Shown: positions 61,119-64,000 of the stretch, piece after piece
Numbering within the stretch: the first letter of the stretch is position 1
Layout of the letters: the number at the start of each line of letters is the position of its first letter
Translations under genes and position numbers: made by a program
NCBI GenBank assembly: GCA_005281725.1
Contig: SSBO01000001.1
Span: 438,956 to 502,955 of the forward strand
DNA length: 64,000 bases
DNA from: Wuchereria bancrofti
Taxonomy: Eukaryota > Nematoda > Chromadorea > Rhabditida > Onchocercidae
Direction of reading: 5' to 3'
The notes under the pieces: model-generated
Seen by the model: only the letters and a program-made list of their open reading frames with translations
Databases searched by the model: none
What the model was told of the DNA's origin: nothing

Positions 61119-61413
61119 TCTAACCTAACCTATCGTTTCTTTATACTTATGTAATATAATTTTGTAAAATGAAACTAATAACGAGAAAACAATGAATTCT
61201 AATGATATATTGCTGCTTACTTGTTCATACTCGTTAAATTACTTCCTTTTATCCATTCCCCTATTTACTCCCTTCCCAGAATTTCCCGCCTTTTCCTGAC
61301 AAAAATAATTAAACTGATAATTTTCTTATCCTTTTCATGCAATAATATAAGCAATTATAAAGCTGAATGACTTTTTTCTTTTCATCTTCTCATCAATATT
61401 CCACTATTATCAT

Positions 61414-61511
61414 TACTATCATTAACAACAACAATAACAACAATAATAGCAACAATGATAACAGCAGCAGCAACAACAACAACAATAACAACAGCAACAA
61501 CAACAACAACA
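61414..61511. repeat. CAA/CAG trinucleotide repeat
   Basis: Array of CAA, ATA and CAG triplets; the + frame reads as poly-Asn/Ser. No flanking gene. Confidence 0.85.
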
Positions 61512-61908
61512 TCGTCCTCTTTAATGTCCAAAAAGTCATTATCTTCTCATTATCTCTTTTTACATTAAATCCTATTCAAATTAAAAATATATAGAAAAAA
61601 AAATTATTAAAGTAACAAAATAAAAATGAACAAACATGTGGCAGATCGTGTCATCATATCGTTGATTGAAGATTATCGCATGCAATCACAATAATAGCTG
61701 CAGCTTACAAATCCATAATATCATTATCATAAAATGATAAACTTTATTACAATCCATAAGTAAATCGCTATATTTGAATATCGAATGAAGCAATAACCGC
61801 AACGCATGCATTCTTCTATCAGATTGATTGAGCGCAAAGCCTATATACTTCATGTGTTAGGCCTTATGATAGTTTAAAATCATTCATTTCACACAGACAT
61901 CAGACATA

Positions 61909-61948
61909 AACATACACATACATACATACACATACATACATACATACA
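61909..61948. repeat. CATA microsatellite
   Basis: About 40 bp of ACATACATACA units. Confidence 0.85.
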
Positions 61949-62196
61949 AGCAACACATATTATTGACAGCTTTATATAGCCTAATCGATATGAGAGGATT
62001 TCTTTTTGAACTGATTAATCCATAGATATAGACCTTAACTCTAACAGCTAACTGCATTCAAATGCTTCTAGAATGTATCATTAAAAATTGATAAATTAAA
62101 ATATTTCTTACTTATATGAATAATTAATTGAAATAAATTCAACTGAAATAAATTAATAATCTTAGTGCAATACATTTCATATGTAACACACTTATA

Positions 62197-62796
62197 TCAG
62201 TTAGAAATATCATCTAAGAATCGTTTAATACGATTTAAAGTTTTAATATCTTTAATATCAACCATCATTTGTCTTAGACGAGAAAAATCCAAAAATGACA
62301 TAGAGGTATATAAAACTCGTGCAATAGGTTTTAGACAATCACTTAATTTATTGTTGAAAAAAGTTTCAGTTACTGGATAATTAATTAATTCCCGAAAAAA
62401 CCTAAGGAACATTTCACCATATGCAAATGGGAATAAGTCATAAGAATCAGTAAAATTCACAGCTGGCAAATAATGAAGCAAATGAAATTGGCCATTGATA
62501 ATAGCTATCAGAATAGTTTGTCTAAGACAAAATGATAGGTCATACACTGGACCTTCAAAAAAATTTCCAACTAATTCTTCCTGATAATTAATATTATTTA
62601 GAGTTTTATTTCGTAAACCAATCCAAGCACATACTGCAGCTGGCCAACCATATTGTGCCGCGCTCAGAATAGTTTTATTTCGAAGTTCATAAAATTCAGC
62701 AGGATGAGACATTAGACGTGCCGTATTTCTTATCGGTTCATAAAACGAATTCAATATTTTGTGCTGTTCTGAATAAAACAATCGTTCCCATAAAGC
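62197..62796 (-). CDS. 3' exon of a diverged M1-aminopeptidase-like protein (partial)
   Basis: A 199-codon open exon ending in TGA at 62197-62199, with a TTATAG acceptor at 62797. It begins ALWERLFYSEQH and contains ELRNKTILSAAQYGWPAAVC and LRQTILIAIINGQFHLLHYL. The pattern of a Leu-Arg helix start, a small-residue helix and a second Leu-Arg pair resembles the helical C-terminal (ERAP1_C) domain of M1 aminopeptidases, many of which are catalytically dead in nematodes. The match is by pattern only and is weak. The upstream exons, if intact, lie partly in or beyond the window. An unrelated helical protein is possible. Confidence 0.45.
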   Translation of the reverse strand, partial: ALWERLFYSEQHKILNSFYEPIRNTARLMSHPAEFYELRNKTILSAAQYGWPAAVCAWIGLRNKTLNNINYQEELVGNFFEGPVYDLSFCLRQTILIAIINGQFHLLHYLPAVNFTDSYDLFPFAYGEMFLRFFRELINYPVTETFFNNKLSDCLKPIARVLYTSMSFLDFSRLRQMMVDIKDIKTLNRIKRFLDDISN

Positions 62797-63068
62797 CTAT
62801 AATTAGATATACTGATATTTATCAATAAATTATTAGAAACTAACCGAAGTATTTCTTTTTATATTTAGAAAGTTAACTTGTATGTCCTTTAATATTAATC
62901 TGTTGTTATTAAATACATTTCATAAAAAATAAAACGAAAAACTAATCAAATTATTTAGCTAAATACTTATATCTTGAATATTATAATTAACATTCAATTT
63001 TTTCCTCACAAATATTGTCTAAGTATTACAATATCATGATGCGAATTTAGCAATGCTCTTTTTAGAAA

Positions 63069-63178
63069 TTATTCCTGGAAAGTCACAATTCCGAACATCT
63101 CAAGAAAGCTAAATAAAACAAAACCAATAATATGACATTAATTTTCACCTTAGTTTCAATAAAATGTACGATCTAATT
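63069..63178 (-). pseudogene. Possible upstream remnants of the same M1-like gene
   Basis: Two short segments, 63149-63178 and the one starting at 63108, join in phase to read about YILLKLSFLEMFGIVTFQE and then TAA (63069-63071). LEMFGIVTFQE resembles the GAMENFG-ITFRE region of M1 peptidases with the exopeptidase motif altered. No donor is seen before the stop. The 270 bp between this and the 3' exon are too short for the HExxH catalytic region. So this is either a broken gene or a chance likeness. Confidence 0.3.
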
Positions 63179-63490
63179 CTGAAAAATCCAAGCATTTTGA
63201 AGTGTCTGCTCTTTTATAAAATTTAAAAGAAAAAAACAGCAGCAAATAATATAAGTTGCACGATAGAATTTATATGGGATTTGCATCAGAGAAAAGAAAA
63301 ATAATGCAATTTCGTGACTTATGCTAATTTTAAATTTAAAAAAAGCCTTAAATTTCAAAATAACTTTGCCCATGTCCAGTAGATGCAATAAGAAATATTC
63401 CCTGCAATGTTAATCAGGAAATGCTTGATTTAAATTGCAAAAAATTTTGGTAACAAACAAGTCTTATTAAAAATTATATTCTTACTGGTC

Positions 63491-63550
63491 TAATTATTCC
63501 TAATTTTATATAGTAGTATAAAATTATTCCTAATTTTATATAGTAGTACA
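63491..63550. repeat. 30-bp tandem duplication
   Basis: ATTATTCCTAATTTTATATA occurs twice with a period of 30 bp (from 63493 and 63523). AT-rich, no gene. The rest of 63403-64000 shows nothing that I can support. Confidence 0.8.
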
Positions 63551-64000
63551 AAAATGCAAATAATAAATAATGCGGTAATTAAAATAAGATGGAAAATTGG
63601 AAATAATACGAAGTATTTGGAAAAAAGAGAAAAAGAGAAAAAAAAGTGATAACATCTATAATATGATCTATTCCTGCTAAATAGATTTAGATATGCTTCA
63701 AAAATTTATCCAGCCATTATGCATCTCAACAATTGTTGTCATTGTTCTTATATAAATAATGAGTAATTAGTGCAACAGAATTTTATACTAAAACTTTTTA
63801 AATTCAACAATTTAGCTTATTTTCACGCCAACTGCATAATTAAATAATGCCAAAATATGGGAAAGAGAGAGGAAGAGAATTAAGAAAGACCACATGTTTC
63901 GTACTAGAAGACTGATAGTTCAGTTAATTTAACATTACCTTTAATTATTTTTACTAATTATAAGATTAAACTACCGATAAGGATATGACTTAAAAACTTC

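Noticed and set aside
60233..61154. Membrane-protein-like open frames of 93-262 codons
   Set aside because: Four overlapping frames are open at once because the tetranucleotide repeat lacks stops. Hydrophobicity is only composition.
61367..61594. Poly-Asn/Ser open frame
   Set aside because: A direct translation of a CAA/ATA trinucleotide repeat without flanking exon signals.
62165..62380. Plus-strand open frame antisense to the M1-like exon
   Set aside because: A shadow of the longer minus-strand exon, with no independent evidence.

Overview
The window is nuclear DNA of a nematode. It is very AT-rich, the genes are cut into many short exons by small introns, 3' splice sites are of the TTTCAG/TTTTAG type, and the best-conserved product is a nematode-style UNC-79. 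Base composition and layout fit a spirurid or filarial worm, but the species cannot be fixed from this sequence. There is one 151-base N gap (13387-13537), three single Ns, and one exact 160-bp duplication joined by an N that looks like an assembly artefact.

Layout, left to right. (1) 1-1900: an intronless linker histone H1 gene on + with a TATA box, an inverted pair of E2F-type sites and a histone 3' stem-loop. (2) 1899-9093, minus: the ISWI chromatin-remodelling ATPase (isw-1), about 22 exons, tail to tail with H1. (3) 9094-9777: a short divergent promoter region holding a perfect 16-bp palindrome. (4) 9778-12601, plus: a Dus4-type tRNA-dihydrouridine synthase in 7 exons, with a decayed copy of its own exon 5 inside intron 3. 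(5) 12.7-24.5 kb: a gene desert with the N gap, microsatellites, twin hairpins, minisatellites, and a GC-rich island at 17.95-19.05 kb carrying G-quadruplex motifs on both strands. (6) 24507-27607, plus: a BED-type zinc-finger protein in 6 exons. (7) 27.6-31.8 kb: AT-rich intergenic DNA. (8) 31762-60017, minus: a 28-kb unc-79 gene; 44 exons can be chained in one continuous frame of about 2,146 residues. (9) 60.0-62.2 kb: long tetranucleotide and trinucleotide repeats next to the unc-79 start. (10) 62197 to the end, minus: the 3' part of a diverged, probably inactive M1-aminopeptidase-like gene.

The genes do not form one pathway. H1 and ISWI both act on chromatin and lie side by side. UNC-79 is an auxiliary subunit of the NALCN/NCA sodium-leak channel and is of interest for worm neurobiology. 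No prokaryotic system, CRISPR array, viral gene or intact transposon was found. The most unusual item is in unc-79: a 77-bp tandem duplication copied a 3' splice site plus the start of an exon, and each extra copy is a 27-nt, frame-preserving candidate microexon with AG and GT borders.
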